DNA from: Anaerolineales bacterium
Lineage (GTDB): Bacteria > Chloroflexota > Anaerolineae > 4572-78 > J111
Length of the DNA stretch: 11,587 bases
NCBI GenBank assembly: GCA_012032575.1
Contig: JAAUSP010000206.1
Span: 1 to 11,587, forward strand
Reading direction: 5' to 3'
Made by a program: the position numbers and the translations under genes. Positions 6,281 through 11,587 of this stretch are shown one piece after another (within the stretch, counting starts at the first letter, position 1; each line of letters opens with the position of its first letter). The notes under the pieces are model-generated. The model was not told where the DNA came from, ran no database searches, and saw only the letters and a program-made list of their open reading frames with translations.

Positions 6281-6862
6281 CTACCTCCCAGCCTCCCACA
6301 CTACATTTCGATAAATCTGTTCCAACAGCACAGATACCTCAATTGACTCAAACGCCAACGCCTCATCTTTTTTGGTCAAAACCAGCAGTCGCCATTCTTT
6401 TTCGCTGATCCGCTGAAAATAATCAACCCGCAGCCGATATTGGTCAATCAGTACATATTCGGCCAGGCTGGGCAGGGTCCAGTAGGCTTGAAATTTATCG
6501 CCGCGATCATAGGCGGCGGTTGACTCGGACAGGACTTCAATCAACACGACAGGGTTGGTGACAGTGTCGGTGCGCCCGGCGGCAAACTGGGGAGGGCCGC
6601 AAACCACCATCACATCGGGATAGGTGTAAAAATCCCGGCGCTCGATCCACAGGCGAACATCGCCAATAAAGGATTCACAGGACTTGCCGGCCACGGCCTG
6701 ATCAATCGCAAAACTGACATTTTTCGCAATGCGATTATGGTTCAGCGAAGTTCCGGCCATAGCGATAATTTCGCCACACCGATACTCGCTTTTAACCTGG
6801 GCCTGCTCTTCTAAGGCAAAATACTCAGCATGGCTGTAAAGACGACGTTCTTGAGCTAACAT
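6281..6862 (-). CDS. Uma2-family (DUF820) PD-(D/E)XK nuclease-like protein
   Basis: This is a 193-residue protein of the Uma2/DUF820 family, which has a restriction-endonuclease-like core and is often present in many copies in Chloroflexi and cyanobacteria. Seen here: YSHAEYFALEE at the N terminus, KSEYRCGEIIAMAG (24-37), YPDVMVVCG (81-89) with D83, LIEVLSEST (107-115) with E109, then the YDRGDKFQAYWTLPSLAEYVLID block (118-140). The PD...ExL spacing fits a PD-(D/E)XK site. GGAGG (plus-strand 6871-6875) lies 8 nt before the ATG. It is monocistronic and converges on vapC. The biological role of the family is unclear, and nuclease activity is inferred from the fold only. Confidence 0.9.
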   Translation of the reverse strand: MLAQERRLYSHAEYFALEEQAQVKSEYRCGEIIAMAGTSLNHNRIAKNVSFAIDQAVAGKSCESFIGDVRLWIERRDFYTYPDVMVVCGPPQFAAGRTDTVTNPVVLIEVLSESTAAYDRGDKFQAYWTLPSLAEYVLIDQYRLRVDYFQRISEKEWRLLVLTKKDEALAFESIEVSVLLEQIYRNVVWEAGR

Positions 6863-6965
6863 GGCTTAAACCTCCGTATTACCTCAATTTTACCTGACTC
6901 ACCCGGGCAAATCAAAACATCCTCTTGTACCGGCTGGTTGACTGACTAATTTAACCTTGTGGACC

Positions 6966-7056
6966 AAATTAACCGCCGGGAGCGCAAAGTCCGCCGAGAA
7001 ATTTATAAAAATCTCTGCGCGTTTCAGGTCGGCGTCCTCAGCGGTGAAATGTTAAA
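6966..7056. repeat. Imperfect inverted repeat (ACCGC-type) between Uma2 and ybaK-like genes
   Basis: The left arm contains ACCGCCGGGAGCGC (6972-6985). The reverse complement of the right arm contains ACCGCTGAGGACGC (7031-7044), and both halves run into AT-rich centres (GAGAAATTT / AAATCTC) with TTAA-type ends. It is therefore a diverged palindrome of about 90 bp. A short open frame crosses it from GTG 6959, but its N-terminal part is repeat and its C-terminal part is antisense to the YbaK-like gene, so I do not call it a gene. Confidence 0.6.
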
Positions 7057-7065
7057 TCTTGTCAG

Positions 7066-7551
7066 TCAAGCGGACAGGACTTTCAAATCGACCATCACCC
7101 CGCCGGTAGCTTTAGCCAGGTCTGCCGGAGTAATGGCAAAAACCGCATTGGGCGTTCCGGCGGCGGCCCAGATGACCTCAAATTGCCAGAAATCCTGATC
7201 AATGTAAACGGGCAGCCGGGTGGCGTGACCAAAAGGCGGCACCCCGCCGATAGCAAAGCCGGTGGCTTCCCGCACCGTATCGGCATCGGCCCGTTTGACC
7301 TTGTTTTTGCCGACGCAGCACAGAGCCGCCAGTTTGGCTTCATCCAGCCGGTTGGGGCCGCTGACCAGGGCTATGGTAGGCCGACCATCTACCACAAACA
7401 GCAGCGATTTGACAATTTGGGCCACGGTACAGCCGATGGCGTTGGCCGCATCTTCGGCGGTGCGTGTGGTTTCGGTAAATTCTTTGATCACAATCTCCAG
7501 CCCCAATTCACGGGCGGCAGCAGCGACTCGTTGGGCGGTAGGGTGCAGCAT
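7066..7551 (-). CDS. YbaK/EbsC-family aminoacyl-tRNA deacylase-like protein
   Basis: This is a 161-residue stand-alone YbaK domain. Characterised relatives (YbaK, ProXp-ala) hydrolyse misacylated tRNAs such as Cys- or Ala-tRNA-Pro in trans. Visible marks are IVKSLLF with the conserved K48, ALVSGPNRLDEAKLAAL (61-77) and GFAIGGVPPFGH (98-109), the loop that forms the substrate pocket. TPADLAKATGG (141-151) closes the domain. The length is normal. AAGGA (plus-strand 7558-7562) lies 6 nt before the ATG. It is downstream of cimA, separated by an inverted repeat at 7580-7649, so it may be expressed with cimA or separately. Which mischarged tRNA it clears cannot be told from sequence. Confidence 0.9.
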   Translation of the reverse strand: MLHPTAQRVAAAARELGLEIVIKEFTETTRTAEDAANAIGCTVAQIVKSLLFVVDGRPTIALVSGPNRLDEAKLAALCCVGKNKVKRADADTVREATGFAIGGVPPFGHATRLPVYIDQDFWQFEVIWAAAGTPNAVFAITPADLAKATGGVMVDLKVLSA

Positions 7552-7579
7552 AGAGTATCCTTGAAGTATTCAAAATTCA

Positions 7580-7649
7580 GCAGGGGAGCGGGGGTGCAGA
7601 GGAGCAGGGGAGAAAGAATCTCCCTGTCCCCGCTCCTCCGCTCCCCTGC
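7580..7649. repeat. Inverted repeat, GCAGGGGAGCGG type, between cimA and ybaK-like gene
   Basis: The left arm starts GCAGGGGAGCGG (7580-7591) and the right arm ends CCGCTCCCCTGC (7638-7649), an exact 12-bp match. The arms continue as purine-rich and pyrimidine-rich tracts around an AAGAA centre and close with TCTCCC near 7619. In cimA mRNA this would form a long hairpin directly after the stop codon. No T run follows, so it is not a classic terminator. Confidence 0.78.
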
Positions 7650-7652
7650 GGC

Positions 7653-9224
7653 TTACTGCCCGTTGCTGTTCAGCAGCGCATATTCCATACTATCAATCAA
7701 GGCTCGCCAACTGGCCTCGATGATGTTGGGGTGCGCGCCGACGGTGGTCCAGTATTCGGTGGTGCCTTCTTCCTGGAAGTCAATCATCACCCGTGTGGTG
7801 GCGGCAGTGCCGGCATCGCTGTCGAGGATACGGACTTTGAAATCGGTCAAGTGGATCCGCTGTAATTGAGGGAAATCCTGGTACAGCGCCCGGCGCAGCG
7901 CCAGGTTAAGGGCATTGACCGGCCCGTTGCCTTCGGCCACGGTATGGCGAATTTCGTCGCCTACCTTCACTTTTACCGTTGCTTCGGTAAAAAGGCCGCG
8001 CCCTTGCCGGTTCTCGGTCACAACCATAAAGTCAATCACCTCAAAGGGCGATTTGTAGTCATGGTGTGCCCGGCGCAGCATCATATCCACCGAAGCCTCG
8101 GCTCCTTCAAAGGTATAACCTTGATTCTCCAGCTCCTTGATTTGTTCCAACACCTGCCGGGCCTCTTCGCGGCTGGTATCCAGACCGCGTTCGGCCGCTT
8201 TGTAAAGAATGTTCCCTCGCCCCGACAGTTCCGAAACCACGGCCCGCTTCTCATTGCCAACCAGGGTCGGGTCCATGTGCTGGTAGCTTTCTTCCACCTT
8301 GAGGATAGCTGCCACGTGGATGCCGCCTTTGTGGGCAAAGGCGCTGTAGCCGACAAACGGCTGGTGGGGATTAGGGATCATGTTAGCCAGTTCATCCACA
8401 TAGCGCGAGAGGGCGGTGAGGTTGGTCAACTGCTCCGGCTTGACACACTCGTAGCCCATTTTTAACTGCAAATCGGGGATGATGCTGATCAGGTTAGCAT
8501 TGCCGACCCGCTCGCCGTAGCCGTTTATCGTGCCCTGAACGTGTCTGGCTCCGCCGCGTATCCCTGCCAGCGCATTGGCCACCCCCAACTCACAGTCGTT
8601 GTGCGGGTGAATTCCAATCTGATGGCCTGCAAAGCGATCCGCCACCCGCTTGGTGATTTCCTCAACCTCCCAGGGCGTTGACCCGCCGTTGGTATCGCAC
8701 AGCACTACACAGTCAGCCCCGCTCTTGAGGGCCGCATGCAGGGTCAACATAGCATAATCAGGATTGGCCTTGTAGCCGTCAAAAAAGTGCTCGGCATCGT
8801 AGATAACTTCTTTGCCGCGCTCCTTAAAATAGGCCACACTCTCGGAAATCATCTCCAGATTCTCCTCCTGGTCCGTTTCCAGAATATGGTAAACGTGCAA
8901 ATCCCAGCTTTTGCCGACCAGGGTAACTACCGGCGTATTGGCCTCGACCAGGGCCTGGATGTTGGCGTCTTTGTCGCAGGTGGTGTTTTTGTAGCGGGTG
9001 CTGCCAAAAGCAGCAACTTTGGCGTGTTTAAGCTTTAATTCATTCTGCCGGGTAAAAAACTCGGCGTCCTTGGGGTTAGAGCCGGGCCAACCCCCTTCGA
9101 TGTAATGCGCTCCAAACTCGTCCAGCTTTTGGGCAATCTTGAGTTTATCGTTACAGGATAGAGAAATCCCCTCGCCTTGAGTACCATCACGCAGGGTCGT
9201 ATCGTATAGAAATATTTGTGTCAT
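7653..9224 (-). CDS. cimA: (R)-citramalate synthase
   Basis: This is a 523-residue enzyme that condenses acetyl-CoA with pyruvate to give (R)-citramalate, the first step of threonine-independent isoleucine synthesis. The TIM-barrel HMGL-like domain shows YDTTLRDGTQGEG (7-19), the catalytic HPHND motif (206-210) and GYGERVGNANL (235-245). GYSAFAHKGGIHV (292-304) follows in the linker region. The C-terminal LeuA-type allosteric domain (about 400-520) ends with YWTTVGAHPNIIEASWRAL, so feedback control by isoleucine is likely. ATG 9224 is preferred because GGAGG (plus-strand 9230-9234) lies 5 nt upstream; an upstream in-frame TTG at 9236 would lie on that site. Its own promoter is visible. The YDTTLRDGTQGEG opening and length fit the citramalate subfamily rather than 2-isopropylmalate synthase. 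Confidence 0.92.
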   Translation of the reverse strand: MTQIFLYDTTLRDGTQGEGISLSCNDKLKIAQKLDEFGAHYIEGGWPGSNPKDAEFFTRQNELKLKHAKVAAFGSTRYKNTTCDKDANIQALVEANTPVVTLVGKSWDLHVYHILETDQEENLEMISESVAYFKERGKEVIYDAEHFFDGYKANPDYAMLTLHAALKSGADCVVLCDTNGGSTPWEVEEITKRVADRFAGHQIGIHPHNDCELGVANALAGIRGGARHVQGTINGYGERVGNANLISIIPDLQLKMGYECVKPEQLTNLTALSRYVDELANMIPNPHQPFVGYSAFAHKGGIHVAAILKVEESYQHMDPTLVGNEKRAVVSELSGRGNILYKAAERGLDTSREEARQVLEQIKELENQGYTFEGAEASVDMMLRRAHHDYKSPFEVIDFMVVTENRQGRGLFTEATVKVKVGDEIRHTVAEGNGPVNALNLALRRALYQDFPQLQRIHLTDFKVRILDSDAGTAATTRVMIDFQEEGTTEYWTTVGAHPNIIEASWRALIDSMEYALLNSNGQ

Positions 9225-9247
9225 GGGAACCTCCAAAGTATTCGCTG

Positions 9248-9276
9248 ATTATAAGTTTTTTAGAAAGGGAGAGCAA
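9248..9276 (-). promoter_or_regulatory. Probable cimA promoter
   Basis: On the minus strand, TTGCTC (9271-9276), a 17-nt spacer and a perfect TATAAT (9248-9253) predict a start near 9241. The 5' leader would be about 17 nt with the GGAGG ribosome site. No leader-peptide or T-box-like structure fits in so short a leader. It makes cimA at least partly independent of the aldolase gene upstream. Confidence 0.6.
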
Positions 9277-9365
9277 AAGGAGAGGACGCGAAGGGGCGAA
9301 GGCTGGTGAGGCGATGAGGGAATAATCAGCCCCGCCTCGGCGCGTCTCAGCGAGGCCCAATGGAA

Positions 9366-9397
9366 CGGGCGACGGCCACAAATTCGGCTGTCGCCCG
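9366..9397. repeat. 12-bp-stem hairpin in the fbaB-cimA gap
   Basis: CGGGCGACGGCC (9366-9377) pairs with GGCTGTCGCCCG (9386-9397) with one mismatch, around an 8-nt ACAAATTC loop. No T run follows on either strand. A smaller 6-bp dyad, GCCTCG/CGAGGC (9334-9339 and 9351-9356), stands just beside it. The 9225-9563 gap (339 bp) holds this hairpin, the cimA promoter, a TGAGGCGA copy and the repeat at 9462-9554. I see no gene in it. Confidence 0.8.
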
Positions 9398-9461
9398 ATT
9401 GACACCTTTGTTCGCCGTGCTGCGTTGGGATGGGGTAAAAGTAAATACCGTTGGTCGTGAA

Positions 9462-9554
9462 GCCGCCCCCAGGAACTTAGGGAACTAAAGGAATTGAAGG
9501 AATTTGACTCTCCCTCAGTTCCTCAGTTCCTTTAGTTCCTTTTCGGGGGTCGGC
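9462..9554. repeat. Mirrored 9-bp GGAACTnAn tandem repeat forming a long hairpin, 3' of fbaB
   Basis: Outer arms GCCGCCCCC (9462-9470) and GGGGGTCGGC (9545-9554) pair with one bulge. Inside, the left arm has about four degenerate 9-bp units (GGAACTTAG, GGAACTAAA, GGAATTGAA, GGAATTTGA). The right arm has complementary AGTTCC units (8-9 bp spacing), giving a long imperfect hairpin. It begins 10 bp after the aldolase stop, so it would cap the 3' end of that mRNA and may stabilise or end it. Confidence 0.75.
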
Positions 9555-9563
9555 AGTTGGTGA

Positions 9564-10616
9564 TTACGCTACGGTGATACTCGGATCCAGATAAACATCC
9601 TGAATATGGTTGAGCAGCTTGGCCCCTTCGGACATAGGGCGCTGGAAGGCCTTGCGGCCGGAAATCAGGCCCATGCCGCCGCCGCGCTTGTTGACCACGG
9701 CGGTGTAAACGGCTTCGGCAAAGTCATTCTTGCCGGAAGCGCCGCCGGAGTTGATCAGCCCGGAGCGGCCCATGTAGCAGTTGGCCACTTGCCAGCGGAC
9801 CCAGTCAATGGGATTGTCGGTGGCCAGGTCGCCATACATCTTGGCGTGGGATTTGCCAAAACCAACGGCTTTGAAGCCGCCGTTGTTTTCGGGCAACTTT
9901 TGTTTGATAATATCGGCCTGGATGGTCACGCCGAGGTGATTGGCCTGAGCGGTGGTATCGGCGGCGACGTGATAATCCACGCCGTCCTTCTTGAAGGCCG
10001 AGTTGCGCAGGTAGCACCACAGCACCGTAGCCATGCCCAATTCGTGCGCATAGGCAAACGCTTCACTCACTTCGACAATCTGGCGGCCCGATTCCTCAGA
10101 GCCAAAATAGATGGTCGCGCCGACGGCGGTGCAGCCCATATCCCAGGCTTGTTTGATGTTGCCAAACATAACCTGATCGTATTTTTCGGGATAGGTCAGC
10201 AGTTCGTTGTGATTGATTTTAACGATGAAGGGAATCTTGTGGGCATATTTGCGGGCCACCGACCCCAACACGCCATAGGTGGACGCCACGGCATTGCAGC
10301 CGCCTTCGATGGCCAGTTTAATAATATTTTCGGGATCAAAATAGGCCGGATTGGGCGCAAACGAAGCGCCGCCAGTGTGCTCGATGCCCTGATCAACGGG
10401 CAAAATCGAGAGATAGCCGGTGCCGCCCAACCGGCCATGATCGTACATACTTTGCAGGCTGCGCAGCACTTGCGGATTACGATCCGAGGGCTGCATAACC
10501 CGGTCAATAAAATCGGGGCCGGGCAGGTGCAGCGTCTCCTTTGGGATCCCCTTGCAGGTAAAACTTAACAACTCATCTGCTTTTTCGCCGAGCAGGTCAA
10601 TAATATGGTTTGACAT
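9564..10616 (-). CDS. fbaB: Class I fructose-bisphosphate aldolase (FbaB/DhnA type)
   Basis: This is a 350-residue protein, the same length as E. coli FbaB, and it can be aligned with it from memory almost without gaps. It cleaves fructose 1,6-bisphosphate to dihydroxyacetone phosphate and glyceraldehyde 3-phosphate (or the reverse) through a Schiff base. Conserved blocks are [12 protein letters not shown] (69-80), [16 protein letters not shown] (111-126), FIVKINHNE (130-138), [10 protein letters not shown] (167-176), [14 protein letters not shown] (203-216), ADIIKQK (234-240) with the expected Schiff-base lysine K238, and a phosphate-binding [11 protein letters not shown] stretch. ATG 10616 has an AAGGA 8 nt upstream (plus-strand 10625-10629). 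It lies between leuD and cimA on the same strand; a link to branched-chain synthesis is not obvious, and it may simply share transcription. Confidence 0.96.
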   Translation of the reverse strand: MSNHIIDLLGEKADELLSFTCKGIPKETLHLPGPDFIDRVMQPSDRNPQVLRSLQSMYDHGRLGGTGYLSILPVDQGIEHTGGASFAPNPAYFDPENIIKLAIEGGCNAVASTYGVLGSVARKYAHKIPFIVKINHNELLTYPEKYDQVMFGNIKQAWDMGCTAVGATIYFGSEESGRQIVEVSEAFAYAHELGMATVLWCYLRNSAFKKDGVDYHVAADTTAQANHLGVTIQADIIKQKLPENNGGFKAVGFGKSHAKMYGDLATDNPIDWVRWQVANCYMGRSGLINSGGASGKNDFAEAVYTAVVNKRGGGMGLISGRKAFQRPMSEGAKLLNHIQDVYLDPSITVA

Positions 10617-10740
10617 CGTTCTTTTCCTTTCATTGTTGCTATAGCTGTTATAAAGGCTGATAGACTAAGACCTATCTTAATGCCTTAAAGATAAGCCAGA
10701 TAGTGTAAATCGTCACCTTTTAGGCTGACAGATGTCATTA

Positions 10741-11352
10741 TCAAGCGGCCAGGGTATTCACCCGATCCCCATGAGCCACTTCGTAGCTTTCCACAGCAGC
10801 GGTATGACGCTGCAAGTAGCCAAGCTGGTCAATCCCATTGAGAATACAGGTTTTGCTAAAGCTGTCAATAGGGAACTCAACCTTGCGGCCATCGGGCAGT
10901 TGCACGGTCTGGCTGGCCAGGTCAATAGTAATTTGAGTATCCGGCTCCTCTTCGATCAGGCTTAACAATTGATAATGAGTCTCTTTGTCCACGACAATGG
11001 GCAGCAGCCCCAACTTGAGCGAATTGTTGCGGAAAATATCGGCCAGGCTGGTGGAGATGACCGCCTGAAACCCGTAGCCCATAATGGCCCAGGGCGCGTG
11101 TTCGCGGCTGGAGCCGCAGCCGAAGTTGTCACCGGCTACCAGGATTTTGGCCTTTTTACCCTGCTCGGTATTCAGGATGAAATCCGGCTTGGGGCTGCCG
11201 TCGGCTTCGTAGCGCCAGTCACAAAATAAATTATCGCCCAGCCCCTTTTTATCGGTCACTTTCAAAAACCGGGCCGGAATAATCTGGTCGGTATCAACAT
11301 TCTCGGTTGGGATGCCGACCATCGTGGCAGTTAAGGTGGTAAATTTTTCCAT
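10741..11352 (-). CDS. leuD: 3-isopropylmalate/citramalate dehydratase small subunit
   Basis: This is a 203-residue small subunit of the aconitase-like LeuCD isomerase, which interconverts 2- and 3-isopropylmalate in leucine synthesis. In citramalate pathways it also handles citramalate to methylmalate. The swivel-domain motifs are intact: NVDTDQIIPARFLK (18-31) and GDNFGCGSSREHAPWA (74-89). The tail holds FPIDSFSKTCILNGIDQLGYL, which is typical. ATG 11352 gives the normal family length, with GAGGG about 11 nt upstream; an in-frame TTG at 11382 would only add a non-conserved decapeptide. It is followed 124 bp later by fbaB and then cimA on the same strand. The iron-sulfur cluster is carried by LeuC, whose 3' end appears to lie just upstream. 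Confidence 0.95.
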   Translation of the reverse strand: MEKFTTLTATMVGIPTENVDTDQIIPARFLKVTDKKGLGDNLFCDWRYEADGSPKPDFILNTEQGKKAKILVAGDNFGCGSSREHAPWAIMGYGFQAVISTSLADIFRNNSLKLGLLPIVVDKETHYQLLSLIEEEPDTQITIDLASQTVQLPDGRKVEFPIDSFSKTCILNGIDQLGYLQRHTAAVESYEVAHGDRVNTLAA

Positions 11353-11423
11353 AAAAGTTAGTTCCCTCTCAATCAGATTCAACAGAGCGCGTTATTAACT
11401 CGAATTTGAAGCTTTCTAACTCG

Positions 11424-11522
11424 CACCCTTCGATACGCGCTCCACTTCGTTTCGCGCTACTCAGGATGCGATATTTAAGCCAAAATCATCCTGAGTAGGG
11501 CGTTAGCCCGTATCGAAGGGTG
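11424..11522. repeat. 99-bp cruciform inverted repeat between leuC and leuD
   Basis: The outer arms are perfect over 14 bp: CACCCTTCGATACG (11424-11437) with CGTATCGAAGGGTG (11509-11522). The inner arms are perfect over 12 bp: CTACTCAGGATG (11457-11468) with CATCCTGAGTAG (11487-11498), around an 18-nt loop. Between outer and inner arms each side can form its own small hairpin: GGGC-GTTA-GCCC on the right (11498-11509) and CGCG...CGCG on the left. The whole element therefore folds as a four-armed, cloverleaf-like structure. It lies inside what is probably a leuCD operon. Confidence 0.9.
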
Positions 11523-11551
11523 ATTTTCGAGCTAATTCCGAATCCCGGTTA

Positions 11552-11587
11552 TTAGTTCAAGATAGTACGCACATCCGTAATCACGCC
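11552..11587 (-). CDS. leuC: 3' end of probable leuC (partial, runs off the window)
   Basis: On the minus strand the last 11 sense codons read GVITDVRTILN, followed by a TAA stop (11552-11554). A Gly-x-x-(T/A)-D-x-R ending is the common C terminus of 3-isopropylmalate dehydratase large subunits, and leuC is the usual gene directly upstream of leuD. The rest lies beyond the window, so the call depends on this short tail and on gene order. The distance from this stop to the leuD start is 199 bp, unusually long for leuCD, because the 99-bp repeat sits between them. Confidence 0.55.
   Translation of the reverse strand, partial: GVITDVRTILN

Noticed and set aside
6959..7198. Short plus-strand frame starting at GTG in the gap after the Uma2 gene
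   Set aside because: Its first half is the imperfect inverted repeat and its second half is antisense to the YbaK-like gene. There is no ribosome site.
9187..9405. 72-codon minus-strand frame overlapping the cimA start
   Set aside because: It overlaps the cimA start out of frame, covers repeat DNA and lacks a start signal.
9606..10568. Long plus-strand open frame opposite the aldolase gene
   Set aside because: The minus-strand FbaB protein is full length and conserved in every block. The opposite frame has no recognisable domain.
10672..10740. Possible terminator hairpin between leuD and fbaB (TATCTT/AAGATA arms at about 10673-10695, TGACA/TGTCA dyad at about 10727-10738)
   Set aside because: Stems are short or bulged and no T run follows on the minus strand, so this is not adequate for an intrinsic terminator call.
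11424..11522. tRNA gene, because of the cloverleaf-like fold
   Set aside because: Arm lengths do not fit (14-bp outer and 12-bp inner stems), there is no T-loop GTTCGA-type box in place and no CCA-proximal acceptor pattern. It is a palindromic repeat.

Overview
The window looks like a piece of a bacterial chromosome from the Chloroflexota (Anaerolineae-like). That is an inference from gene types and style: GC-rich housekeeping genes, a citramalate-type isoleucine route, many small toxin-antitoxin pairs, a Uma2 protein, and small palindromic repeats in most intergenic gaps. No rRNA, tRNA, CRISPR array, insertion sequence or phage gene was seen.

Left part (1-2091), accessory and more AT-rich. 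A MazEF-type pair lies on the minus strand (38-594). It is divergent from a DUF433/DUF5615 antitoxin-toxin pair on the plus strand (708-1324), and the 595-707 gap carries promoters facing both ways. A membrane-anchored protein of unknown function follows (1393-2091).

Centre (2127-5474) is a large isoleucyl-tRNA synthetase-like gene on the plus strand, GC-rich, with strongly altered class I signature motifs. An intrinsic terminator closes it (5533-5561). A VapBC pair follows (5630-6273) with its own strong promoter, then a convergent Uma2-family protein (6281-6862, minus).

Right part (7066-11587), all minus strand and metabolic. In transcription order it holds the very end of a probable leuC, then leuD, a class I fructose-bisphosphate aldolase (fbaB), (R)-citramalate synthase (cimA) and a YbaK-family trans-editing-type protein. 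CimA makes citramalate, and LeuCD isomerises it (and isopropylmalate) on the way to isoleucine and leucine. The IleRS-like protein would use the product isoleucine. YbaK-like proteins proofread aminoacyl-tRNAs, so much of the window concerns branched-chain amino acid supply and tRNA charging.

Between genes, at least six different inverted or tandem repeats were read directly. One more, an in-frame 21-bp-period repeat, sits inside the synthetase gene. The leuC-leuD gap carries the most elaborate one, a 99-bp cruciform with two side hairpins. The clearest points to follow up are the altered synthetase motifs, the intragenic repeat, the cruciform and its apparent short relative at 5486-5505, and a mazE promoter whose geometry predicts a leaderless mRNA.
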